64,000 nucleotides of DNA from positions 320,001-384,000 of the forward strand of contig JAQFVV010006731.1 of assembly GCA_028023455.1 (NCBI GenBank). Direction: 5' to 3'. The notes below the pieces were generated by a model. That model saw nothing but the letters and a program-made list of their open reading frames with translations. It was not told the origin of the DNA and did no database searches. The translations under genes were made by a program, and so were the position numbers. How positions within the stretch are numbered: position 1 is the first letter of the stretch; the number at the start of each line of letters is the position of its first letter. This document shows, one piece after another, positions 37,668 through 50,277 of the stretch. The stretch is from Epiperipatus broadwayi (taxonomy: Eukaryota > Onychophora > Udeonychophora > Euonychophora > Peripatidae).

Positions 37668-38085
37668 AAGAAAAATTTGCAAAAGTATTACATTTTCTAG
37701 AATTAAAATATTATTTTAGGAAACAATTTAAACAGTTTACACTATTGAATTAAGAAAAAATTAGCAAAAAGTATTTCATTTAAATATCATTTCAGAAACA
37801 ATTTAGCGAGAAAGTTCAATGATATGGTTAGCTAACCTGTTTGGAAGAAACAATGACTGTTCTTGAAATTTACAGAGCTCTGCGATTTTAAATATTAAAA
37901 CAGTTCTGTAGCTAAGGAGAGATTCGAGCTGGAAACGAAGGTGACTTCTTTGGCGGCTTATGGCACCTTCAATTTAGTTGGGAGACGATTTTTTAAAATA
38001 GTGTTTCTTTAGCTGGACTGAAATCGGAACGAAGGCAAATAAATTATTTTTACGGCTTATGGCATCTTCAAATTTAGTTGGTGTA
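37668..38085. repeat. Two pairs of short direct repeats
   Basis: First pair: AAGAAAAATTTGCAAAAGTA...AACAATTTA (37668-37730) and its variant at 37752-37806. Second pair: GGAAACGAAGG...CGGCTTATGGCACCTTCAA...TTTAGTTGG (about 37930-37980) and its variant at about 38030-38082. It looks like local tandem duplication in otherwise unassigned sequence. Confidence 0.6.
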
Positions 38086-38832
38086 AGCTTGGTTGTTCCT
38101 TTGGCATTTGATGGATTGAACTAGGCGTTCCATCACGGGAAAGCAGCAAAATTTTGCCTGACTTTAGCCAGACATGTTACGGTTGAACAATTTTGACTTC
38201 TGATGTTAACTCTCTTCAAAGGCAAGATGGATTCTCCCTTCCCGCTTAAAATAAGGCCTATTTATATCCTTCTACTAAACTTTAACACCTTTCTGGAATT
38301 TCGTAAACCTCGGGACCAATTGACTTTTAATTAAAGCAAAATAATATAATTCAATTTCTACAACAACTGATAAAATCTCCGAGGTGTTATATTTAATTTC
38401 CTTAAAAAATGTATCAAAATATATAAACTATATAATTTGATTCATTTTCATTAATTAAATTCCTTTTCAGGTGTTATTACTTAGCAGAAGGAACGGTATT
38501 CTGATTTAATGAAAAAGTCTTTTGTTGCAAACAAAAATCAATCAGAAAACAGATTTTACTTTTTTACCCGGGTGTGTCACTAATTGATATCTTGTTTACA
38601 AAAATTCTCATTTTTTAATTGCGAACAGATAATTCTTATTTTATAAAACTAAATAACTTTTAACATATTTGTTTATTAAAAAAAAAGCAAATTTAAAGAA
38701 AATACTTGTTTCAACTATATATGTAAAACATTAAATCAGAAAACCGTTAAATAAATTAAAGAAAACATTTACATTACTTTTATTTAAACTTAAATATATA
38801 TGAATCATTTTGCCGTTATTCCAAGGTTTAAA
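38086..38832. other. Gene-free stretch
   Basis: No coding frame or repeat family recognised. Confidence 0.5.
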
Positions 38833-38985
38833 TTATCCATCCACATACGAATATTATAGCGAATATAATTAAGAATTGACTGAAAATTAATAAAACATTT
38901 TATAATAATTTATGAGCATTTCTCCGCTATAATTTTATCAAACCTGTCTAATTATAGCGTGTTTTCGTATGTAAATGGATGATGC
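38833..38985. mobile_element. Candidate small inverted-repeat element
   Basis: The left end ATCCATCCACATACGAA and the complement of the right end ATCATCCATTTACATACGAA are ~20-bp imperfect inverted repeats. TATAGCG words follow on the inside of both ends. The interior is AT-rich and non-coding. Confidence 0.4.
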
Positions 38986-39286
38986 CACTCAAGCGGCCAA
39001 AGTTTTCCCGCTCGACTTATATATTACATTTTTACATTAAAAATAGGTTCGAAATTAGTTTAGACGAGTAGGTCATTAGGTTGATGGTGAAACGGAAAGG
39101 GATTGGAGATTTCTGTTTCAATATGTATATATATATAATGATAGGTAAATATAATTATTTTACATATAGTTATATAAATATGATAGTATATTTAGCAGAA
39201 ATGATAGATTTTTGTACAATTTAAACTTTTTCATGCTAAAGCATGTTTTCCACATGAGTACATCATAGCAATTTATTTTAGTGTTT

Positions 39287-39398
39287 ATGAATGAATACTA
39301 ACACTCAACCACATGATAAAGTCTTTGGAAAAGATAGAATGGCCATTCTATCTTTTCCAAAGACTTTATCATGTGGTTGAGTGTTAGTATTCATTCAT
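39287..39398. repeat. Perfect 112-bp palindrome without spacer
   Basis: Positions 39287-39342 and 39343-39398 are exact reverse complements (56 bp each), with axis at the GG/CC of ATGGCCAT. I checked every decamer and found no mismatch. The arm contains ACACTCAACCACATGATAAA and GTCTTTGGAAAAGATAGAAT. It could be a young inverted duplication, a MITE remnant or a cloning/assembly fold-back. Confidence 0.95.
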
Positions 39399-40387
39399 TT
39401 ATAGTTAAAATCTTCAAAGCGCATGTGCAACAGTGTAATACTGTGTTAAATATTACAGTTTACAAACATCGCGCTATAAAAAAAAAAGATTTATTTAGTG
39501 TTTACGGTATTTATAATTTCTCAGTTATTGTTTTAGTATTTAAAATATATTTCATTATTCAAATTTATTTAAATATTCTATTTCTTTGAAAGCAGCACGC
39601 ATGACTTTTTAATTTTATTTACTGCTTTGCGATCTCCTGTGATTATCCAAACTTATTTGACCTTGCAGGAGATGGGTTGGAATGATTTGAAAAACAAAGA
39701 AATGTGAGTGTGAAATTGAGAGCTGTAAAACAAAAAAATACAGGTGAGATTATGAAATGTGATCTATTTTATTGTAAATTAATTATAAAAAAATTTAAAC
39801 TGTCTGAAATTTAAGAAATTGAAAAGTAATTTTTATTTGCTAATTGTATGTACATAAAATTGTAAATTTGAAAACAATTAATTATATTAACTAATACTCG
39901 ATAAGATAATTAAGATTAAACATTAAGGCAAAAAAAATTATAGATGGAATGTAAAAATATCTATGTAATAAATATCAGATTATGTAAAAGCAAAGTGACA
40001 AAAGTAAATGCATAAATTTTCATTGTAAGAGTTTTTCCTAGAGTCATAAAATGTAATTCCTTAAAAGTAAGAGAAAGAGAGCTAGGTGGACGCAGACTAT
40101 CGTGCCAAATTTATTTCTTGTGCGTTACTATCTTCCAGCATCGACTATTAACGGTCTTAGCATCCCAAAGCTATAGATGACAAAATAATAACCTGTTTCT
40201 GCATTAATGTGATAATAAATGCTAGTGTTAATTGCTGATCTTATCTTATAGATGTAGCATTACAACTTATGTTAAGGTGAGAAATAATAGTCAAGCAATC
40301 TGAGGAATTGAAACGTTTAACTTAATTTATATACACGCAATCTACATTAATACTTTATTAATTATAGCTTTGCACATTTTGGCACAG
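39399..40387. other. Gene-free AT-rich stretch
   Basis: The frame at 39371-39589 starts inside the palindrome and is not convincing. Nothing else recognised. Confidence 0.5.
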
Positions 40388-40500
40388 TGAAGTTGGTAGA
40401 GCATCCAACTTGGAAGACTTGTGACTGGGAAGCCCCATGATCAGAGGATTATTCTCGGATTGATTCTGGTACGCAAACTTCGTATGAACACCCTATGCCT
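40388..40500 (+). other. tRNA-like sequence (SINE head or tRNA pseudogene)
   Basis: TGGCACAGTGAAGTTGG (about 40389-40405) resembles an A-box, and GGATTGATTCTGG (about 40457-40470) a B-box, at a spacing typical of internal pol III promoters. Between them, TAGAGCATCCAACTTGGAAG has a D-arm/anticodon-arm look. The clover-leaf is imperfect and no CCA-side acceptor stem closes it. Confidence 0.45.
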
Positions 40501-41164
40501 TTTTTAAAAATTAATTATAATCACTTACACAGATATTTAAGAATTATCTATAATGACATAAATATATTAGTTACCATGGCATAAAAACCCCAAAGCTTAC
40601 AAAAATAATAATAAAGATCAGTCTGCCTAATAAGATTCTCTACTTCTGAAAGTCAAACTCCCATGGCAATATTGATTCATTTTCTTCCTTAGACTCTTGA
40701 AAACCAAAGGAAGCCTATTTAACTATTCTATATCCATAAAATGATAAGTGATATAGAAATAGAACCAAATGACATAATTCTCTAAATATTCTAATGAGGT
40801 AATACATAACTAAAATGTCTTCTATCCTGCCATCATTAAAAAAGAACAAACTCTTTATTAAAATCCTACAGAAAGAAGGATAATCTATAATAAAAGCTAT
40901 ACTTAAAAATATTATTTGATAACAATAACCTTGTTCTGACCTACTTAAATATATATTAGAGAAAAGAAAATGCATTTTATGAAATATTTATAGACATATT
41001 TAATGGCAGAAAATCTTGAATTTCTCCTCATAAATAAACAATTTTTTATTATGAATATATTAGGCAACTGTTTTATAAAATTTTAATATATATATATATA
41101 TTATTTCAGAATTAAATGTGGATAAAATAAAACTTTTAATCTGGGAAAAATGCAACATCTCTAG
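40501..41164. other. Gene-free AT-rich stretch
   Basis: No convincing frame. A short (TA)n lies at about 41089-41101. Confidence 0.5.
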
Positions 41165-42490
41165 TAAAATAATATTAATAATTATGGCCCAATTAATAAG
41201 AAAATAAAATATACTGTGGCCGTGTTAAGTATATGTTAAATAAAACAAATCATAATCAGCATTTTATTTTCCTTTTTGTCTTTAGAAATAAAGAATGATG
41301 AAATTTACTCAGGACCAAAAGCATAGAGAATGGATTCCCCTAATAATTCTATAATTTTACCTGATTATTCATTCCCATGATTCCAACCTAGACTTTTGGT
41401 GACTTTTATTAGGTTACACTTTTGCCATGCTATGAAAATAGAACTTTACTTAAACTTTACTCATCATCTGAGATTACATTTGGTATGCATTTTCTTTTCA
41501 TTGATCATTAATTATTCAGCATCTGCAATAAAAATAATATTAATAATTAAAAAAATAGAGGGGTTCGAATTTAAGATTTTCATTGTATATTCAACCTCCA
41601 CTCCATTTCAAGCAACCAATAAACATGACCACACACTTCTGAAAAAGGTAAATGATCCCCAATATATGTATTTCAGGCAGAACCAGCACTCATTAGTTAG
41701 GTCAGATCATAATCTTCCCCACATATGTGTAATCAGTGCCTTGCTTATATTAAGATAGCAATTCCTTAAACATTAATGGGCAGGCTTCAATTTTCTCACA
41801 CTTCCAACTATTAATCCATTCATTTCATTGAAACACCATGATAATATGCTCAAATCCCTTGGTAGATTTGATATTGTAGTCATCATTGTTTTTTTAATAA
41901 AATGGACAGTTGAATTGTTGGAAGGGTGAGAAGATTGAAGCCTGTCCATTGAAGTTTAAGGAATTGCTGCCTTAATATAAGCCATGCACTGTTTGTATAT
42001 ATGTGTGAGAGATTATGATCTGTCGAAGTGATAAATTTTGGTTCTATATGAAATATGTATTTTGGGATCACATATGTGTAGTAAGACTTAAAATCCAAAG
42101 TTCAAATCCCTCTATTTACTAGAGTAAAAATTCAGTATATTGAATGAATAGCCTAATTAAATATTAATAATTATTTATTTAATAGTAAATTTGCTCAGGC
42201 CCAATCAATGAAAGAATAAAATCTAATGTAAACATGATAAATAATACAAAGAATATAATGATAATCAACTTTTTTTTTTGTCTTTGAAAATAAAGAATGA
42301 TAGAATGTAACTTTATCTAATTATTAATTTCTATGATTTCGCTCTATTTTTTGGAGACTTTAATTAGGGTATATTTTGCTATGCTAGAGAAATAGAACAT
42401 TACTTAAATCGTACTTATTAATTAAATATGGTTCTCATCTAAGATTAAGTTTAGTATGACTTTCCTTGGCATTGATCATTAATTTCATGT
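41165..42490. repeat. Direct-repeat / inverted-repeat compound block
   Basis: The outer parts are direct, diverged copies: 41165-41515 and 42160-42490, sharing TCTTTAGAAATAAAGAATGA-like, GGTGACTTTTATTAGGGT-like and TTGATCATTAATT words. Between them an inverted repeat has arms at about 41551-41830 and 41890-42117, sharing AATAGAGGGATTTGAA-like, CATATGTGT, AGCAATTCCTTAAAC and GGCAGGCTTCAAT words. Identity is moderate. The frames at 41396-41758 and 41883-42098 are antiparallel translations of the same repeat and are not genes. The block may be an old nested fold-back or an unusual direct-plus-inverted element. Confidence 0.65.
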
Positions 42491-42949
42491 TAATTATTTA
42501 TTTACATACTGTCTTAATTAGGTAAATTATTTTCAATCTTGTCCTCACTTGATTTTTACATTTGTTTATTTTCTATTTATATGAACATTTTTATTTATAT
42601 AAATTAAATCTCAAACTAACTCTCTATTTTTATTAATCTATATATGTATATAAAATATCTCTCTAGATATAATATGTTTCCACCTTCTCCAGAAGTATGA
42701 CATAACTCCTTGTTATATTTAGCTTTGATAGCTTTCAAAATATTTTAACAGTAGTATAGTTTGACAGTGTTTTTTGGGCAATCAACTATTGTCCTATGAT
42801 TGGCTTCCAAGTTTTCAGTTGATTTCATTACATCTACATTTTGATGCTTTAATGGTTTTCTTTAAAGAAAACTGGTACTATCAGTTAGTCTGTCTCACCA
42901 TATTTTAATCTTATGCAAAATCATGATGGAGATAATTTATGTGTCTTAA
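42491..42949. other. Unassigned AT-rich stretch
   Basis: Nothing recognised. It could be the decayed downstream part of the Ty3-like relic on its right. Confidence 0.4.
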
Positions 42950-43560
42950 GTCTTCACTTCCTGTATTTAAATTTACAATAATCTTTGATAGATAGCAATT
43001 ACTCCCTTTTTGTGCAAAACATTTGCAATAAGATGCTCATTTTATAGCTGTTTTTCTTAAGCTGTTAAATTTAACTTTACAATTATTATTGTTTGTCATA
43101 TGTTTAACATCTTTATGAGCAACCACAATGTCAAATTAAATTTCAGTTTTTACCATGAATAGCTCTGCAGGTGCTATTTCTTAGTGACTGTTGAAGGCAT
43201 TATCTGTTGAATAAAGTGTGCTGAATGTAGATTTTATGCATATAATTAGGGTATATTTGTTAAAATTAGTTTTAATTGTTGCATTCCTTCTTCGACTACA
43301 TCATTGGATTCTATATTCTAAAGGGGAGTTAACTTGGGTTTTATTTATGACTCTACAATTACTTCTTTGAACATTTTTGATATGATGGCAAACCCATGAG
43401 AATAATTCAGGATACCATGATATCAAGAGTGTCAATTTTTTATGGCTTCCTCAGAGCTTTATTTTTATCAAATACTAATTAGTCCATTTTGAATGTTCTT
43501 CTACCATGAATAGAATCATGTGCCTTAAAATTGGGCTTGTGTGGTCAATATGCTGTTTTT
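42950..43560 (-). pseudogene. Faint Ty3-type integrase relic
   Basis: Read leftwards, broken frames contain FIQQIMPSTVTK (about 43215-43175), then IAPAELFMVKTEI (about 43180-43140) and DIVVAHKD. This matches the order of the C-terminal part of Ty3-type integrases, where an aromatic-x-x-N-x-P-H-x-T-T segment precedes (S/A)PAEL-x-x-G-R-x-x-(R/K)T. Further upstream an IHGRRTFKMD fragment (about 43515-43490) sits where the catalytic core's V-D-x-H-S-K-W is expected. Stops and frameshifts are numerous, no catalytic triad can be completed, and no LTRs are assigned. Confidence 0.45.
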
Positions 43561-44023
43561 GTCTTTGGTCATAGTGTAACTATTTTACATGTTACATTTA
43601 TTTTCAACATGCATCAATACTATATAGTTTTTTTTGTATTTTCATTTATATATTTGACAACAATATATAGTTGTAATTACATTGGCCATGTCAATAGTAC
43701 ATTATTGTATTTTCAAAAATATAATAATAGATATTCATTTATTTAAGTTTTCCTTTTATTAAAAATAAAATACATTGAATTTATTGTGGAGATGATCCCA
43801 AAAGATTTATAAAACACATTCAAAGTGTTGATATGTAAATAAATTTAAAAATACTGTAATGAGAGAGATTTTGCCCTTTTTTTTTCTCCCCCACTCTTCT
43901 TTGACAAGGAAAACAAAATGAATTAGCTATTAAATAATCCTTTTTCTATGTAAGAAGTGGAATTTATTCCTTTTTATTATTCACTTAAAGTGATGGAAAT
44001 ATATATATTTTTTCATATGTCAT
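43561..44023. other. Unassigned AT-rich stretch
   Basis: No feature beyond a short (TA)n near 44000. Confidence 0.5.
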
Positions 44024-44110
44024 AGCAACGGCTGGGACATGAACCCACAACTGTCTGCAACCAACTACTTGCTTGCAAAGTGGCTGCGATGACTTCTCGG
44101 CTAACAATGC
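44024..44110 (-). other. tRNA-derived SINE-like sequence
   Basis: Minus strand: AGTTGGTTGCAGACAGTTGT followed by GTGGGTTCATGTCCCAGC. The latter has the T-loop/B-box form GGTTCATGTCC with a pairing T-stem. The A-box side is poor. A SINE remnant is more likely than a tRNA gene. Confidence 0.4.
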
Positions 44111-46010
44111 TTGACTTGGAAATATTTGTTGTATTCAGGATTATATGGAAAATGAAGTAGTAAGTTAAAGTAAATAACTCATTGTTTCCAATGCTAGTGC
44201 AATCATCTAATCTATATTACTTCTCAAATCATTTTAAAACTAGTATTAGTTAATTGAACTCTGTAAATGGATAACCAAAAAAGAAAGGACATGAATTCCT
44301 TATATAATTACTTTTAAGCTTTTCATTTAATGATTTTGAAAAGTGAAAAAATATTGGAGAGAAGAAAAGTTCTCTGGATAAAGATAATACATTTAAAAGC
44401 TAGAATTGTCCATGCTTTCATACTGTTTTGCTATTTATGATGAGCAAAGAAAAATAATATTTATGAACTTTTAAAAAAAAGATTAAAAAATGAAAATTAT
44501 TTTCAAACTTGTTGAAAATAATATTATTTTCTTATGCATAGAAGAATGATAGAAATATAATGTTAGAACTTGAATTCTTTAGTGTATAAACTATATAATA
44601 TTCTACAATAATAAAGTCCCCAAAGAAGTTTCCAGTAATTTATTATTTTCCTTTTATTATTTTATTTTTCTCATTAATAAAATTATTTTCTTATTTTCAA
44701 ACTTATCAATTATTATTTCAAACATTCACTACAATCATAAAAGAGTAAAATATTTTATTTCATGAAAAAAATGCAAATGTGTACAATTTATAACATTTGG
44801 TAATAAAATACAGCAATAAATATTATATATGCAACCCATACCCATAGCTATGAGAACATTCTCTTCTTTGTGTTATGATTGGAGTAGCTAAGAAAATGAA
44901 TTTATAGGAATTGTGAGTACTTGATAAATACCTCTTAATCTCATATTATTTCACTTATGCTGTTATTGAAGAATTATTATATATATTGTAACTTCTTCCT
45001 CCTCCAGGCTACCTCTCTACCTTCCACACATGCACTGCACCAGTGGCTTGCCTCAGAACTGATGGTGATGGTACATATCATAAAATTCCAGGGTGCCAAA
45101 TTGCAACTCTAATGTAAACATTATATACTTTATTACTATTGGTTAATAATTGATCTAATTATCTACATTAATACTTGATGAATGGGTTAACTAAATAAAA
45201 TTTCTATGAGTGACATTTCATAATTTATTATATCTATTGGAGAGGAGGAGAATCTCAACTAACTCCCTACTATACACTAAATCTTTCAGCTCTCCCATTC
45301 ATCTCATATTAAAGTCACAATTAAAATTTTATTAAAATTAAATCATTTCCTTGCTCATCATTATCATCCCATTTCATCCCTCTACCATGCTATCAGTCAT
45401 ACTTTAGATTTTCAAATATTAACAACTACTAATTATACACTACTTTACTCTCATATTAATTCCCATTCACCAACTCTCTTCTACTCTCTTATAATCTCAT
45501 CTCAGGGCTTTAGAATAGTAATGTGTGAACATTTAATACTGATAAGAAGTTATTTGTGATTTATGAATACTCTCTCTGTGATTACTGTCATAGTCGACTT
45601 TGGATTAGTCTAACCATGCCACTATCCTTTCCAAATACTTAAATAAAATTTCAATTATAAATATTGTTTATAACGTAACTTAAACATTTTGAGAATTTAA
45701 AATTTTGAATAATAATGTTCACCTGGGAAGATATTTGAATACTGCAGATAGAGAAAGGATTTTATGTCCACCCACTGCATTCTGTATCTCATGACAACCC
45801 TACTACATATAATAAACTTTAATTTAATAATGCGAAATTTATCTAACTATAATCCACATACCTATTATTTGAGTTTGCAGTGTTTAAAATAATTTTCTGT
45901 CTTTTAATTTTACACTGAAAGATTTCTTGTAATTATGATAATAAATCTCTCCAGTACTTCATTATAACACAGTTATAAGTAATTAAATATAATAAATTCA
46001 AATATTAGTG
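44111..46010. other. Gene-free AT-rich stretch
   Basis: No recognised features. A less AT-rich patch (about 44995-45100) has no identity I can assign. Confidence 0.5.
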
Positions 46011-47430
46011 TAATGATGTATGGCTTATGATTGTGATTGGATTTTTGGAATTTGTAGAATCCACAAAACATTGATACACAGACAAGACTTTTATTTAAAA
46101 TTATAACATTTTATTAATAGTAACAATTTAAACGTATTTCCACCTACTTAGCCCTCCCTTTTTCGAGTAGCAACAAAATGTAAATTTAAAACATTCTCAT
46201 ATTATTACAAGACGGGATTCACAACTGCTACAGAATTATTGTTTCTTTCTCACAGACACCTATACTGTTCTCACTATCACTAAGCTACAAAACATATTTA
46301 ATACTATATGAACTATTCTTAATTTATTATAATTTATTTTAAACTCTAATAAAATTTTCTTTTCTTTAATTTTAACTTTAGATTATTTTTATTAACATAT
46401 GATTATTGATACTGGTCATAAAAAACTCTTTTAGCTAAGCAATTAACTTATAAATTCAGTATCAGTTTGAGCAACTTATTATGCCTTAATAAACTATTTG
46501 AAATTTTTTAACTACTGTACCTTTACATTTACAGATAAACTGTTCAAGCATTAAATAATTAGCTCTTATATGGGTCACACTTTCACACACGTATGCATAA
46601 ATAATGTTCAATGTCTGCAACAAGAATAACATTTTATTCAGCTTACCAGTCCAGTGAAGATCTGCTCTGGCTGTGATCTAGAAATTTGATGCAGACTGTA
46701 TCACAACATAAAATGTATTTTTTATTTTTCGAATTTGAAATTCAAAGTTTATAATTTTTATTGTCCCTTAATAAACTAGGCAAAGCTGAGATAGACGTAA
46801 TACATCATTATAACAAATTGCATTTTAATTCTTACATGCTATAAAGAAATAATGAACGGATTCTATAACCCTAACAGCAATATTAATAATATCTACTCTT
46901 AATTTTCTTCAAAAAATTTACACCCATTAGGAAAGTGATTCAAAATCAATATCAGTGTTGGTAATAACCCATAAGACTAGAGAGCTCCTTTCCATAAGGG
47001 CTTAGATATGTTAGGACTCATCACCAAGTATATAAACATGGATGGGATTGCATAAAGCACTATTACCATTAACCCAGAAATCATCTTACAATATAACATG
47101 AACATAGGGTGAGAAATTCATCCACAACTTCTAACTACTTTAAATTTTACTAACTGCTTAATGAATGAGCCATGCTCCAGCTCCATTGGTAAGTGGTGAT
47201 AACTCAACTGACCTCAAATGTACAAGGGTCACTTACCAATTCACACACATATATGAGAATTTAAATCTAATTTCTATATTTCTATACATAAAATATTGCA
47301 TTGACACATTATTTAATAATTTTATAAGCTTAAATATGCTTACACATAAAATCACTTTAAATCTTTAATAATTAAAATAACAAATGTGCATTGCTCATAA
47401 TAAATTTCTCTCAACTGGGGCAAGGCTGTC
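46011..47430 (-). other. Possible decayed LTR or other repeat
   Basis: The left end on the plus strand is TGTAATGATGTATGG; on the minus strand it becomes ...CATCATTACA with AATAAA shortly before it (about 46094). That arrangement mirrors the end of the LTRs at 20 and 28 kb (...CCATTACA with AATAAA upstream). No second copy or polypurine tract was found, so this is only a suggestion. A small hairpin, TTGGTAAGTG/CACTTACCAA, lies at about 47186-47239. The frame at 47165-47368 crosses it and is not convincing. Confidence 0.25.
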
Positions 47431-50143
47431 TCCTTTCTCAACAACATGCATTCAAAGATAAAAAAAAAAACATATCAATTTTATTATAATTAAATTCTAC
47501 AGTAATAACCAGTTCTAATAAATATCTTACATACTATAACTTTTTATTCATATTTCTCTTTTGTATCATTAGGTTAAAGCAATATTTTATCATTTAAAAG
47601 AAGGCATATTTTAAAACTACTATGCTAACTTGACTTTAAAGAAATAAATATTACACTAATGCTTAACCTATATGTATAATAAATGGTACTATAATGTAGT
47701 AAAGAATGGCTTATAGAAACAAATACCAGTTAATAAAAAATACTTATAGTCTCTTTTAAGCACAGTCACCCCAAGTTTCATTCATATTGCTGCAGTGGTA
47801 ATTATCCCATAATAGTTCTGTCTGCACACATCTGACAATTAATCCATGGAAATTTAAAAAAAAAAAACATTTTATTAATTAATCCACTAGGTTTTTATAT
47901 TTATGAGTAAAGCACATTTTTCTTTTCCTTATTGAAATTTTATATTACAATATTACATTCTTTTAAGACATGTGGGAAACAATCCAAAGGGTTTTGTTTT
48001 AAGGTTCACATTATCACATTTTTAGTTTGACATTTAGATGCGTCATAGATAAATTTTTAGCTTTGATCTAATTTTTTTCAGGTAGTTTATGTTACTTTAA
48101 ATAGGATTTAATTTACCATTATACTATAATTTAACCACCTTTATTTTAATTTATCCTGTTGACGAATAAATCATTCATTCACAATGGATTATTCTTGAGG
48201 TATTTTTACATAAATTATAGCACCCTATTTCTGGAAATTCTTGAAAGTTTGTGATATCTAAGTTTGATAAACAGATGAATACTCTTTCACATAACAACCA
48301 GTTAATTTTCATTGATAGATCAGCTCTTACAAATATGGATGATGCAGACGACATTTTAGATAGGATTTAGCATATACATTTGTATTGTAGTTCACTTCCA
48401 CACTTTTCTTTTATAATACTTATTTCCTTTTTAAATCTTTTGTAATGCAAATAATAATAATATTTGTCCATCATTAGAATTGCAGAATTACAATAGACAT
48501 TCATTAAGCTTATGGTTTTTATACTTTTCTTGAAGTAAAATTTTGTCTTCAGCCAACATTGCAATACTTTCCGATTATTTGAGGTGGTGATGGTCATACA
48601 AAGAATCATGATGATGATTAACTTCAGGAAAAATTAACATATGCCTGATATGGGAAGCTTAAACACGTACCATATTGTCACACTAATATAAATTTAATTC
48701 AAAATTTTAATCAGAGATTGATATAGGAAGGACCATAAAACTTTCTATTAGTTTAAACTGATGGTTTTAAATCCAAATAGAGTTGTACCCTTGACCAAAA
48801 AAGAGAAGCCCCTTTGCAGAAAATGGCTGAGTATTTATAATCTCCTGCTGTCAATCAATCTCTAAATGACACTTTCTGTCAGTTAAACCCAATATTTTAA
48901 TTTTAATTGATTATTTACTATTGTTTTCAAAATTAATTATTCACATGCAGACATAAATCACGTGATCACGTGGTTTTTGTTAGATTTTTTCCACCTGTTC
49001 TTCGTGTAAAACCACTTGAAAGAACAAAATAAAAATTTGGATTAAGTATATATTTATATATATAGCAGACTGACTTTGAACTCAAGATTTTGAATGAGAA
49101 CTAGCTGCTATGGATATGAAATTAATATAAAATAATAACTCTTTCACTTAGCTGTCAACGATACCATGCACGCTTAATAATAATTAATAGTTATTTCTAT
49201 AACTATAATTTTACGTGTATTTCCTTCACGCACCGCACCACACACATAGGCGCGATTCTGCTCGAACAGTTTTAATGCTATTATAAACCTTCGATTTCTC
49301 CTACAAACTTCTTTCAATAAATATTCTAGATCAAAAATTTTACTTCCCCAATTGATTCGATTTTCATCAGACAATTTCTTACTAATTAAAATCATATTTA
49401 CTTTATAAAATATCTACCCCCCCCTCTAATTCATCTAAGTTATTAATATTTATTAATTAAACAATCTTAACTCATAAACTAGATCAAATTTGACTGTTTA
49501 TGACGATTTAAAATTCTATTACATTTACATAATAAATAAATGATTTTTATTTCAAGCATTTATAAATGAGATTTCATTACGTATCAACTGATTTATGAAA
49601 GTTTAAAAGCTTTTATTTTAATCGAAAAATTACCACTGTTTAAAGAATTTTGTATAAAATTTAATGCATTTTATGAGAAAAAATTTGCGGTAAATTAATG
49701 TTAACAAAACCGGCTTCAAACTAAGGAAGCTTGTTGTTCAAATGTGGTGGTTTTTCGAACCATCATTTTTGTATCCAATTAGTAAAAATATATAATATTA
49801 TTTTATCTAGTACAACTAATAAAAGCATTACTCCTGAGTGTACCTTATTTAAGAGTATTAATAGAATGTATATTTATTGTAGTCTTTGAATGTTTCCATT
49901 TTATTTGGTAAAAACAATAGTGCATCTGAATGGTTTATTTGTTTGTCTTTTATATAATTTAGCTCATAATATGTGAAGAGTTTACTATGCCAATGAATCG
50001 TAAGCAGTCTAAGATGAAGAAGATGTTATGCAAATGAATCAAGCTAGTGTGATCTGACAGAGATTTATTTTTTGATAATATATCCAGAAGTTAAAACACT
50101 AAACATCACATGATCATTATTTCTTATGATAGCACATTACTGT
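47431..50143. other. Gene-free AT-rich stretch
   Basis: No domain recognised. The minus frames at 48367-48609 and 49174-49395 are short and unsupported. The latter lies in a slightly GC-richer patch (49195-49270), but its translation matches no family I know. Confidence 0.5.
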
Positions 50144-50277
50144 TACTAAAACAGGCAAAACTCTCCATACAACAGTGACACTCAGTGGCAAACAGAGCAA
50201 CCAATGGATGCCAGAATTGATTGGTCTGGTTGGCACTGAGTGGCACTGCTGTATGGAGAGTTTTGCTTGTTTTAGTA
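50144..50277. mobile_element. Short fold-back element
   Basis: Arms 50144-50205 and 50216-50277 pair with about seven mismatches around a ~10-base loop. They share ACTAAAACAGGCAAAACTCT and CACTCAGTG words. The GC content exceeds that of the flanks, and there is no coding capacity. It resembles a miRNA-like or MITE hairpin. Confidence 0.8.

Noticed and set aside
37668-38085. CRISPR-like spaced repeats
   Set aside because: There are only two copies per repeat with diverged units, in a eukaryotic context.
40388-40500. Functional tRNA gene
   Set aside because: A- and B-box-like words are present, but the acceptor stem does not pair and the D-arm has insertions.
41396-41758. 120-residue plus-strand frame
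   Set aside because: It lies in the compound repeat block and is not conserved in the direct-repeat partner.
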